Shown: positions 33,656 to 43,681 of the stretch, piece by piece
How positions within the stretch are numbered: the first letter of the stretch is position 1
Layout of the letters: each line of letters opens with the position of its first letter
Assembly (NCBI GenBank): GCA_001584585.1
Contig: LSYV01000002.1
Location: forward strand, 1,943,758-2,007,757
Reading direction: 5' to 3'
Length of the DNA: 64,000 nucleotides
Source: Gonium pectorale
Taxonomy: Eukaryota > Chlorophyta > Chlorophyceae > Chlamydomonadales > Volvocaceae
Position numbers and translations under genes: made by a program
The notes under the pieces: model-generated
The model's input: the letters and a program-made list of their open reading frames with translations, nothing else
Told to the model about the DNA's origin: nothing
The model's database searches: none

Positions 33656-34452
33656 TTAGTCGTTGTTCTCGCCAAACTGTGGGGAGAAAATGGGACGGCG
33701 GCCGCCGGTGGGTAGGGATTAGCGGCGTCAGCCGGCACTTGCGCGTTTCAACGCTCGCAGCCAGGACAGAGCCAATGCGCAAGTACCAGCAGGGCAGTGC
33801 CAACATCTTAAACTGAGCAATGTGCGATGCACGTGGCATTGGGGTGGCTCACCTTGACGTCTGGTGGAGGCGGCGCGCGGTCGGGGTCTGCGGAGTGTCC
33901 GCCGCGCGCGTGGCCACCCTTGACGCCGCCAACCTGCGTATGATGAACGAACAGCGGGACCCGCAAAGTCAGGAGATAACTCTGGATTTTGCAATTAAAA
34001 AGCTTGTGGTCTGCGAAAAACAGCGCATGAGGACGACGCACCAGCCGGCAGCCGCGCACCGAGCCTCCGGCCTGGCCACTGACCCACGGGTCATGAAACC
34101 CATGCACAGCCAAGCATCCCGCTTCGCGACGCATCTGCTGGTGTTTACCTGAATCCGCTCATGCGCATCGCACTGCTCGAAGTCCTTGCCGAACTTCTCC
34201 TGGTGCATGGGAGCCGCCGTGAGTCATCGTGAGAAGAGAGAGATTTGACGTGCTTCGCTCTCGAGCCATCTGCCGCGGCAGGTGGCTTCCATCCACCATG
34301 CAATACCGGACAACGCTCACCTGCGCAATCTTGTTCAGCTCCTCCATGTGCTCTGTGTCGCCCTCGCGCACCATTCTGTCCAAGTTGCCTGTGCAGAGCT
34401 GCAAGGTTGATCGTTCAAATGTGTTTGTTTTGCGGATGAAGCATGCAATCAA
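33656..34452 (-). CDS. Small uncharacterised protein (about 94 residues)
   Basis: Four phase-0 exons fit together: 34452-34321, 34199-34149, 33933-33853 and 33676-33656. The third cut is marked by a TACGCAG acceptor, and the last exon is only seven codons (FGENND and stop). The protein is charged, with MVREGDTEHMEELNKIAQ and EKFGKDFEQCDAHERIQ as the best ordered parts. A Gly/His-rich stretch and RAPPPPDVK follow. The start is uncertain: the frame is open back to an ATG at 34452, but a later Met (in DRMVREG) or an upstream exon is possible. No family was recognised. It is divergent from the 101-residue gene at 34600. Confidence 0.5.
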
Positions 34453-34599
34453 GTGGTGGCCGCAGTATATCGGAGGGGCAGGAGGGCCTCAGTGCTCGCG
34501 TCACTACCCGACTCGTCCAAACTGCCACGCCGGGGCCAGCTCATGAACCCGTCAGCAGTCACCACTTGCGACTTCACAAGCAAAAGTACCCACAAAATC
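34453..34599. promoter_or_regulatory. Very short divergent promoter (147 bp) between two small genes
   Basis: Start codons of the minus-strand 94-residue gene and the plus-strand 101-residue gene face away from each other across 147 bases. If the minus start is correct, both promoters overlap. Confidence 0.4.
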
Positions 34600-36015
34600 A
34601 TGGCCGACACTACAAAGCCCGACGTGGTTCGCGACACGACGGTGCGTTTCTCGCCTTCCTGTTGTTGGCGCTCTCGCTTCCTCCAAGAGTCGTAGCACAG
34701 GAGCGGACACGTCCTACTTGTTGCTAGGCTTCGTTTCGTAGTCTTGTGGAGATCTTGCCGGCGGCCTCCCACACCCCGGCTTCCGGAACCAACCTTAAAC
34801 TTGCCGCTAACTCTGGCCCTCCTCCCTTCAGGGCGGCACGGAGGGCGATGACGTTCCCGACACGCTCATGGGGGCTGAACGGCAGCCGCAGCCATACGAG
34901 ATGGTGGGAGCTCACCGGTGAGCGCTCTCCGGGCCTCAGCTCCAAGGCTGGGGGTTCTTTGCCACTGGCACACTGCAACAAGATCGCTAATGCATCTCCC
35001 GTCCAGCTCCGCCCGTTTTTGCCGCCCGTTCCGACCCGCCTCGTGCCTCCGGTAACGCCAGACCCCACCCCGTCCCGCAGCTTTGAGACGCGCATGAGCG
35101 ACGAGGAGATCGAGAAGGGCATGGGCCGCGACGCCCGCCACGCAGCAGAAGTGCTGCACAAGCACCCGTCCCGCGACCAGGTCCCCCGGCCCAGCGAGGA
35201 GGAGGCCAAGGAGGTGAGGACGGGGGGTTTCCCTGGATTGTTTTACCGAACCTACCGACGCGCAGGCCAATAGGTCATAAGCCAACGGGCCATGCGGGGA
35301 ACCCATGGGCGAGCACGCCGAGCAGGCACCCGAGCAGCAGTGCTGTCCATCGTATTCGTTCGTGATGAGGCAGGCGGGCCATGGCTTGTTGTTGACTTGC
35401 GCGCATGTCAGCTGTATCGGAAAAGCTGCCCGTGTGCCTCGTAAACGCATGCAAGCCCGCCGGCACTTCGAACTTCGCAGTTTCTGCCATGCGTTAACAT
35501 TTGGAAGGAAATGAAGTGCGCCTGTTGCGGGCGGCAGCACCGTTTGGCATTGTGTGAGGGCGAAAAAAGAGAAGCCTGCACGGGAAGAGGGAGCCCGCCT
35601 CTTCGCCAATACACGCCCGAAGGCCCGAAGTTTCCAATAGGGCGGGCGGGTACAGAGCAAGATATGTGGCGGCGTGGCGCCTGTGGTCCATAAGGGCTGC
35701 AGCACAGGCGGCGTCCGGCCGGGCACGGCCGACGCTCCCGGTGCCACATGCACCTCATGTACGCCTGTTTCTAAGTTGGCCTGGGACGTGCACCGCGTAC
35801 AGACATTGCTCCAATGCTGTGCCAATGCCGCCACATGCGAAGTACGGGCGTGTGCTGATGGCGACCCTGCACAAGGAAGGCGATTTTCGTATACCCGTCG
35901 ACGCCTTGCTGTTAGTTAACGCCCGTTGCCTGAATCATTCCTGCGCCACACACCCGGTTCCTGTCTGCAGAAGGCGATCCGGACGCCGCCCCACGAGCAG
36001 GAGCAGCAGAGCTGA
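34600..36015 (+). CDS. Small hydrophilic uncharacterised protein (101 residues)
   Basis: Four exons, 34600-34641, 34832-34917, 35081-35213 and 35971-36015, join in phase to 101 residues. It starts MADTTKPDVVRDTT, continues GGTEGDDVPDTLMGAERQPQ, then FETRMSDEEIEKGMGRDARH, and ends KAIRTPPHEQEQQS. The protein is charged with no membrane segment or cysteine and is probably largely disordered. All splice sites are consensus. The third intron is 757 bases, far longer than the others, and carries dispersed repeat copy 3. A TGTAA signal lies at 36211-36215. No family was recognised. Confidence 0.68.
35563..35670 (+). repeat. Dispersed repeat DR1, copy 3 (about 108 bp), intronic
   Basis: It shares GAAAAAAGAGAAGCCTGCAC, AAGAGGGAGCCCGCCTCTTC, CGCCCGAAGGC and AATAGGGCGGGCGGGTACAG with copy 2. 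It lies inside the long third intron of the 101-residue gene, in the sense orientation. Confidence 0.8.
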
Positions 36016-36352
36016 AGCACTGCGGCCACGGGCACGAGCGACCTGTGGGGCCAGGATGAGTGCAGTTGGCATACCGTCGACATGAGGACATCATCACTGC
36101 AAAATATGGTCTAATTAGTGGTTGGTGCTTTGAGCACGCCTTTACCATGTTCGCCAGGCGTGCTCTGTTTGGGCGTACTTTGAGCGAGGCCCGAATCTCT
36201 TACACACCTGTGTAACAAAGTCTGATTTCATTGTATATGGCCTTTTCTCGCCCAAACCTCAAGCACGCACCCAACAAAGCGGAACGAGCGTTTCGCCCTC
36301 CGGCGCGCGTTAACATCGCGACTCATCATCACACTGTCGGTTGCGGTGTGTT
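36016..36352. other. Short intergenic stretch
   Basis: It holds the 3' region of the 101-residue gene, with TGTAA at 36211-36215, and the promoter of the gene starting at 36353. Confidence 0.45.
36211..36215 (+). promoter_or_regulatory. TGTAA poly(A) signal of the 101-residue gene
   Basis: Algal poly(A) pentamer, 196 bases after the stop at 36015. Confidence 0.5.
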
Positions 36353-38389
36353 ATGGCGGAAAGCCCAACACCTGAGACGGGCACGCCCGAAAGCCAGAGC
36401 CCAGCGCGAACGCCACCTGCGCTCCTAACTACCGAGGAGCTCCTACAAAGCATCAGCGCGAGGAGCCTGACGGTTGCGTCTACGTCGCAGCCATCCCCAG
36501 GAAGCGTTTCGCGCGGACAGCGCGTGGAACGATACCCCGCGCTCATCGCCGCAAATGCAGCGCACAGGCTCACGGGAATGCTGCTCGCTCCGGAGGAGGA
36601 CTTGCGGAAAGCGGCTCTAAGCGGCGTCCCCTCCATGGGCCCGCCCCCGCGGCTGCCCCATACCCTCAGCCCCGCGCTGCAGGCCGTCTTGCATGGGTAA
36701 GACTGGGCGGCACGGGGGGCGGGCAAGGCACTGTGCAAACCGACACGCGGGGTGCATAGGCCCCACGGGCCCCGTCGCAGAAGCCCTTGACGTCGCCTCG
36801 GAACCGCCGGTTGAATGTTGATAGGTTGCTCGCATGACGTCCATTGCGCCTCCTTCCGACTCCGTTGCACCCCTGCTGCTTACGAAGGCCGGCTCCGGGC
36901 CTGCCACAACCACCCAACGCCGCTGCTCGTGGAGTCCTCCTGGCCCCCTCGCATCAGCACCTCGGCTGCAGCGCCTCCCGGATCCCGCGAGCCTGTGGCC
37001 GCGCCAGACGCCCTTGAACTGCTGTACTCTCGCCGCGCCCCTGGCCTGCCGTACATGCAGGTGGCGTTCAGTGTACGAGTCCTGCCGCTCGGCCGGGACC
37101 CTGCAGCGGCTGGTGGGCGAGTGCTACGCCCGGGAGGCGGTCTTCGAAGACGCGCTGGTGTCCGCCCGGGGGCAGGAGGCCATCTACCGCCAGTTCGCGC
37201 TGCTGGGGGCGATGGTCAGCAGCGTGCAGGTGCGGCGGGTCGGACGGCAGGCAGCCTCGTGGGGACCTGCCGCTCAACTGCGCCGCTGCGAACGCTGTGC
37301 GCGAGCGCTTCTCCGCTGGGGAGGATGGTGGCGGATGTCGTTGGCATCGCAAAGCCCTTCAAAAATACCCTCATCTCCGCAAACGTGTTGGGCGCGACTG
37401 CGGCCGCCTCGCTGCGTCCCGCGCCGAGACGCCTTGCCTGCGCGCTGCCTCGCATGGCGTCATGCTCCCGTCCCGCCGGCCTGCAGGTCGGCGCCTACTC
37501 GCTGTCCGTGGCGCCGCTGGCCCGGCCGCTCGCTGTCGTACCCGTCACCACCCACAGGCAGGCGCAGGCGCAGCAACGCGCCGCAGCCAGGCCACCGCCA
37601 CCACCACCGCCGGCCCCGGGGCCGGGCGGGTCGGGCGCGGGTACCGCTCAGGTGCCTGTGCGCGCGCTGCACCTGACGCGTGTGACAGTGGAGAACGTGC
37701 AGTGCTTCTCGCTGGCGCTGCCAGCGGCGCTGGCCTGGCTTGTGGGCGGCAAGGGCGCGGGCTTGCAGGTAGGGTGCCGCGCGGAGGTTGGCCACGCGTG
37801 CTTACGGCCGGCCGCAGGCAAAGGATTGGGGTGCGAGCGCTGGCGTAAAAAGAAGAGAAACCTGCAAGATCAAGGAGTACAGTGCAATAGCCGATGCGGT
37901 GTCATGGAGCTGCACATGATGGCTTGTGCTCTGTACTGCATTGCATTGGGGTCTCGCCATCTGGCATCGCACCTACTCGCTGCTCCTTAACTGCGTTGAC
38001 AGCTTTTGCCGTCGTTTGTACGACAGTGGAACCCGTACTGTCGTACGCAGGTGCCGCTGTACGTCACCAGCATCATGCTCGTCGCCTCCGACGCGCCGCT
38101 CGCGGTGACGCCGGAGGGCGGCGCCGGCGAGACAACCGCCAGCCGCCTGGCGGGCGCGGCGGCGGCGCTGGGAGCCGCCGCCGCGGCCGGCCCGCGGCAG
38201 TTCCCCGACCCCTTTGCGCCGGCGCAGGGTAGCGGCGCCGCCGGCGGCAACAGCGGCGCGGGGCTCCCCAGCTGGCGCATCGTGCACCAGGTTGACCTCT
38301 GGCACAATGTGCCGCTGGTGTGGTGGCGCGTGCGACGGGCGATCTGCCGCGCGCTGGACGCTGTTCTGTCGCCGCTGCTCCGGTTGTGA
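36353..38389 (+). CDS. Uncharacterised protein with possible NTF2/SnoaL-like fold
   Basis: Four exons, 36353-36696, 37061-37229, 37487-37768 and 38051-38389, join in phase to about 377 residues. The first exon (MAESPTPETGTPESQ start) is Ser/Thr/Pro-rich and may be a targeting or linker region. The second, TLQRLVGECYAREAVFEDALVSARG followed by IYRQFALLGAMV (shown in parts), has the helix-then-'x-F-x-D' look of NTF2/SnoaL-type domains. The third and fourth add long Pro/Gly/Ala-rich inserts around VRALHLTRVTVENVQCFS and LYVTSIMLVASDAPL. The end, VHQVDLWHNVPLVWWRVRRA, resembles the terminal 'H-x-D-x-W-x-N' strand of plant NTF2-like proteins. The fold call is inference from these motifs only. A TGTAA lies 96 bases past the stop. 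Confidence 0.6.
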
Positions 38390-40368
38390 GCACGCGGTGG
38401 GTGCTGGACTGGGCGGCCGGCACATGCAGGATCCTGCGAGGCCGCGGCAGCTTGGTGCGGCCACATGTATGGGCGTTGAGGAGCTGTAAGGCAAAGGATT
38501 GCGTTGGGGAGCGTTGTAGGGAGGCAGGCCGCGATTGTTCAGTAGCGCCCATCACATCACTAGCAAGGAGTGGGCAGGAACGTTGCAGTACAAGTGAAGC
38601 GGGTGCAGTACGATGATCGCACAAGCAAGTATGTTGTTGTGCTTTGCCGATTCGTGGAGCTGTCAATGTTGGTGGTCTGCAACAATAACGGCGACTGGCA
38701 AGGCCACCGCACGGCGGCTGGGAACGCACGGCGTGCCTCGTGGGCACAGCAGGCAGGCTGGCGGTACGAAGCGGGGCAGCGGCGAGTCATGCACTGAAGA
38801 CGTAAGGCAGGAAGTGCACTCCCGATCACGCCTGGTGTCCTTCGGAACACCACGCAGATGGGTAGCTGATGGGTCGTCGCGCCGGATGGGGATCATTGGA
38901 GTCCGAGTGCCGGGTCATGAACCCCTACGGCTTTGCCCCTTGTGCCGAGAGGAGATATTGGTTGTATTCCGTGTTTCAAGTGTTTCCAGAAGATTTGTAT
39001 GTATGGGTAGTGGTCGGGGGAGCTGCGTTGCTGCGTGGTCGGGTTACGTTGAGGGCGCTTTGCAGAAAGTAGGGCCGGCGCTTGCATCACCATGCCACCG
39101 TACGCATCTCCCAGGCATGCGGCGGGGCCTTGCATTTCCCATTGAGGGTGTTCCCGTATTCTTTATATGTTGCTGCCGATTGTTCGGCCGCCGCGTATCC
39201 CATTGCTGTTGGCATAGTCTAGGATCCGGCACGTGGCAACCGATCCTCGTTGTACGGTACCGTCTTGCCACCTGCCGTAGTGTGGACCGTCGTGTTGCAC
39301 CGTATTGCCACGATCGCGCATACACTGAACGAAGAATGACTTGTGATGAGGCCTGTGTTGCGTATGTATTGCGGCGCACGCGCGGCCGCCAGCCAAGCGT
39401 CTGTGACTCGAGACCCTAGCGATTGTGGTTTGGGTTGTGTAGCGGCGCTGAGATGCGTTGGTAGGCCGGGGATGGAAGTTTGCGATTGATTGTGCTTCCT
39501 CGCGCAAACCTCTCAGGTGGAGTGGTTTGGTGCACGTTGGGGTTGACTCGGTAGTCACATACCCCATGGGTCGCATGTTTGCAGACGCGGCTTTGCACGT
39601 TGGGTTCCTGTATGTGTCGCGCTCTCGGCTACGATGTGAGTAGAAAGGGCGTATCAGGAGATGGTGTTTACATCTGTAACAGTAACATCAGTGTCGCAGA
39701 CTCGCCACCGTTTGTCGCGGCGTGATTTCCGTCCCCTCTTCCCTGGGGCGAAACTCCCGTTTGGCGCTTCGCCCGACGGCATACCGTATGTCGTGTTCAG
39801 GAAAGGATTCCTTCAGTCAAAAGAGGCCGGTGCCAAGTCACCAAGCCTCGCCGTTCCACCATGGGCCACAGCGGCGAAGAAAGCATGCATGTGTACCGTA
39901 CACGGGCGTGGAAGTACGGTGGACGAGATGTCTCACAGGTGTACAATCACCCACTACGTAACATGTAAGCCACAGCGAAGACCCTCCCAGATACAGATAC
40001 AGATTACAGGCTCCCCCAGAGAGGGATTGCAGGCCACACGAGCTCTCAGGGATTCATCACCAGCCATGCCGAGGAGCTGCACGCCAAGTAAGATGCCAGC
40101 AGCGCAAAAGGATGCTTTCACCTTATCGTACAACCCCGCTGTACGTTATCGAATGCACAACGACACGCAACAGCGTTATCTCTCCAAAGTCCAAGTAACA
40201 GGCTGTCTCTCCAAAGGCCGAGGTCTGCCACGCCACATGAACAACATTGCAGGCCCTAAAACTCTTTTGACGAGGTGCAGGCGCTTCCTGGGCCCGACGG
40301 ACGAGCCCCCTTTCCTGCAACCGTGCTTGCCGAGATGCCGACGGCTTCGACCCTTTTCCGGATGTCCG
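38390..40368. other. Convergent intergenic region, nothing recognised
   Basis: It starts with the 3' end of the NTF2-like gene (TGTAA at 38485-38489) and ends with the 3' end of the first reductase gene. Frames across 38.6-39.4 and 39.7-40.3 kb have no domain and no splice logic. Confidence 0.45.
38485..38489 (+). promoter_or_regulatory. TGTAA poly(A) signal of the NTF2-like gene
   Basis: Algal poly(A) pentamer, 96 bases after the stop at 38389. Confidence 0.6.
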
Positions 40369-42884
40369 CTACCGCATCCGAATCATACCCTTGCCGGCCA
40401 TGTCGTTTACCATGTCTGCAAACGTGTCCGACAATGGCAGCCACCCCTTGAGCCCCAGCTCCGCTGTGGTGCGAGTCGTGTCGAACTGCGGAGGCGGGCC
40501 CCACAGCGCCTGCGGCGCGAGGGCGTGCACGTCACTCGGGGAAGTCAAGGGAAGGCTCGTTGCCTCGACCACGCCATTTGTGCCGGCCTTTGGACGCCTG
40601 GCGCATGACCTGTGCCCTCCGGGGCACAGACGCGGGCGAATCGCAGACCACAAGCGCCCCACGGGTCGGCGGCTCGCTAGAAGGGAGAAGAGGAGCGCCG
40701 GGTGCTTATGAAAGCCCGCTGACTCACCGTCACCATGTCTCGGTGCAGTCCCAGCAGCGGCCCGATCAGCCACACCAACCAGTAGGGCGTAAGGAAGAGC
40801 GACGCCCGGAAACCCGGGAATCGCGACGCGATGACGTGCGTGGCGTCGTACAGGCTGGTGCTGTGCGCGTGGGCGATGTACCTGAGGCCGAGGGCGAGCG
40901 GGAACCAGGGATCCGGGTCTCCTCTTGCCATCCTGCAGCCCCGACCACCGAGCTACATACCACGTACTTTGATAACAGTACCGGTACGACTGAGGCATGC
41001 CGGTAGGCACACGGTGGGCCAGCAGCACACTGCCGACAGCGACGTCGACAGGGCATTCCATCCAGGTGTCGCGGTGCGCGCTCTGCAATACCCGCCGTCC
41101 CACCTCGTTCCCCACCAAGCCGTGCGGCCCTCCCAGCCACCCCGCCCACCCACCTGCCACGCGCGTGCGGGAGGACCATGGCCAGGCAGTGCACCGCCGC
41201 CACATCCCGCACGTCCACCACCGGAGTCCCCAGGTTGGGGGCGGCAGGGTACATGCGGCCCGGCCAGACCTTGTCCTTCACGGCCTGCACGCTCTCGCTG
41301 CCGCCGCACTCGCCGACGGTCGGCCCGAACACGATGCTCGGGAGCACCGTCACGAGGCGCCAGCGCCCCTGCTGAGCCTCCAGCTCCCACGCACGCCGCT
41401 CCGAGAGCATTTTGCCGTACGAGTACGGCATGTACGTGTCGGAGGCGCTGTCGTTCCAGTCGGTCTCGCCGTATACGTGACCTCGCGGGCGGTCACCCGC
41501 AGAGGTGCATATGGCGCTGATGGACGACGTCATGACCACCCTGCGCACGGAGGGCGTGCGGTTGACGGCGCCTGTGTGGACACGTGATGGGGCTAGTTCA
41601 TTGTTAGTGCCACGAGGCGGGCAGTATTACGGATCCATAGCCCCTTCCCGCACTGAGAGCTTAACTTCAACACCCGGAGAGCCGGCAAACTGGAAATGCC
41701 GCGTCTTCGGGTGTGTATGACCGTGGAGGCGGGCCCCCTCTTCCTATGCAGATTTCTCCGTTTTTGTCGACATCCCGCACTGGCGTGGGCGGCCGTGCTG
41801 ACCTTGCTCGGCGGCCGGGCAAAGTCATTCCATTCCGAAACCCCCGGGTGCCCTGCCCCACCTATCACGTTGTCGACTCCTTGCAGCATCGGCTCCACAA
41901 TCCTGGGCCGACCCTCGCCCCGGCGGACCTGGCGGGTTTCAAGGTCAGGCGGCCGACGCGGCGCGGGGTAGGCCTACGTGTCCTGCGGGTGGGACCACCT
42001 ACCGCACATCGTGCGTACATGCAACATGACTCAAACACACCTCTGCCAATGTCGCCTTCACAATTGCCATGATGTGCCATAGCGCCTGACAGTGGGAGAG
42101 TAAGACGCACCCCGTTGAGGATCACCGGCGCCGCCACGTGCACGACGTAGCCGCAGCCCTCCATGGCAGCGTCAAAGCTGCCAGGACACGTCAAGTCGGC
42201 GCGGAAGAACCTGCACGAGCCGGGGGGGGAGGGGTCGCACATCAGCCGCAATGCATCTGCAGCGGCATATACTGTGGGGCACCATTCCGCACCATATGTT
42301 GGCGTCCACAGCGCCACTGCCACCTTTCAGCCACGGAGCTCCTCGGGACCGATTGTGCTTCCGAGCACGGTAAGGCACACACAACCACGCATCTGCCAGC
42401 ACGGGCGCGGACAATGGTGGGCCCCGGGGCGTGGGTGCTCGCTCACCGCAGTCTTTCCGGCGCTCCCGGCAGCTCCAACAGGGGCTGTAGGGCCTTCACG
42501 TTGGCAGGATTCCTGCAAAGCACAGGTTACAAGCCGTGCTCCCTCTATATCTGCGGTGTTTTCTGCCTGTTAGGTACAAGAGCGAGCGTTGCGGCCAACG
42601 CCTCCAGGTTGCATTCAAGGCATCGCCGTTACGCCCACCCGCCGCGCGCCCTCCACCCACCTGCACGTCGCATGGACGGTGTGTCCCGCCCTCAGCAGTC
42701 GCTCAATGATGGGCCCGGCAATGTACCCGGTGGCCCCCGTGACGCACACCCGAGACTTCGGCGCGGACAGCTCAGCGTCGTACAGCGGCACACGGCTGAC
42801 CAGAGGGCCGAGGGGCTGGTCGGTGCTTCCGGCCCGCGCGTCAATCTGTTGCGTCTCTTGCTGGTCGGTACAGGGCGCCTTCAT
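40369..42884 (-). CDS. Cinnamoyl-CoA / dihydroflavonol reductase-like extended SDR, tandem copy 1
   Basis: Seven exons in phase give 389 residues: 42884-42661, 42512-42447, 42210-42111, 41928-41862, 41571-41154, 40881-40728 and 40509-40369. Extended short-chain reductases of this type use NADPH to reduce a carbonyl or thioester. Visible landmarks: the nucleotide-binding VTGATGYIAG at 48-57, VVHVAAPV, VRRVVMTSS, the catalytic Tyr202-x-x-x-Lys206 (YSYGK), VLPSIVFGP, and VVDVRDVAAVHCLAM. A hydrophobic stretch (LTPYWLVWLIGPLLG) after residue 320 may touch a membrane and is unlike plant CCR. Chlorophytes do not make lignin, so the substrate is unknown. The neighbour at 43682-46545 is a paralogue with identical exon phases. 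Intron 4 carries dispersed repeat copy 4. Confidence 0.88.
41685..41767 (-). repeat. Dispersed repeat DR1, copy 4 (about 80 bp), intronic
   Basis: On the minus strand it reads GGAAGAGGGGGCCCGCCTC, GTCATACACACCCGAAG, then TTTCCAG. It lies in intron 4 of reductase copy 1, in the same orientation as that gene, and lacks the GGGCGGGCGG end. Confidence 0.72.
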
Positions 42885-43681
42885 GGTGGAGTTGCGCGCG
42901 ATGCGAAGGGGAGGCAACGGCTACAACCGCGAATATGTAACTTTGTATGGAGGAGTCCCTAAATTACACGAATAACATGATTCGTGTATCGACCTCGGAA
43001 TGTAGCAGAAACCGCAGAAGTGGCGCACAGCCCTAGATAGCGCGCAACCAGTGCACCGCGTTCTCCTGAGCACTCAATAATCAGTTTTATACATGATAAG
43101 TATTAGCATATATTGGGTTCAGGGTTTTTGCACACCGCTGGAAGCAACGGTAGCGGTTGCACGGCGCTAGGCATGAGGCACGAGAGCACATCGGCGGGGC
43201 CAAGACTCAAACAGGCATTCAACAAACGAGGGGCCAACAACCTATGCATGAACATGTGGTGCACGGCATTCCCCACAAGCTCCCCTACCTACATGAAAAG
43301 GGCCGTACGCGGCAAGTACAAAGTCCGTATGTGGTGCCTCTCTCGCACAACTTCCCGTGTCGGAGTAACCAGGGCCTACACCCTCCTACATAATTTTAGG
43401 CAACTTCAAGTCACTTCCCAGCCCCATCGCAGCTTGCCGTGAACATGCGGGTTCCGTTCCTCTAGGTCTTCCAGGTTCTACCTAGTTACCCAAACAGCGA
43501 ACCCCTCATAGGGCGAGCCAAATAGGCTTCCTTCGGGCATCCCAGCCACTAGGGTCATGCTAGACTAAGGGGCTGCAACACGCGCTCCCTGCAGTGAATT
43601 GGCAACTTATGGCGACATAGACTCTCCTTGTTGACGCCCCGACATGTTGCCAGTTGGCGGATGGCCGCTTCCCTCCGGTTG
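42885..43681. other. Intergenic stretch between the tandem reductases
   Basis: It holds the promoter of copy 1 and the 3' end of copy 2. It is AT-rich just above 42940. No coding exon was recognised. Confidence 0.45.
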
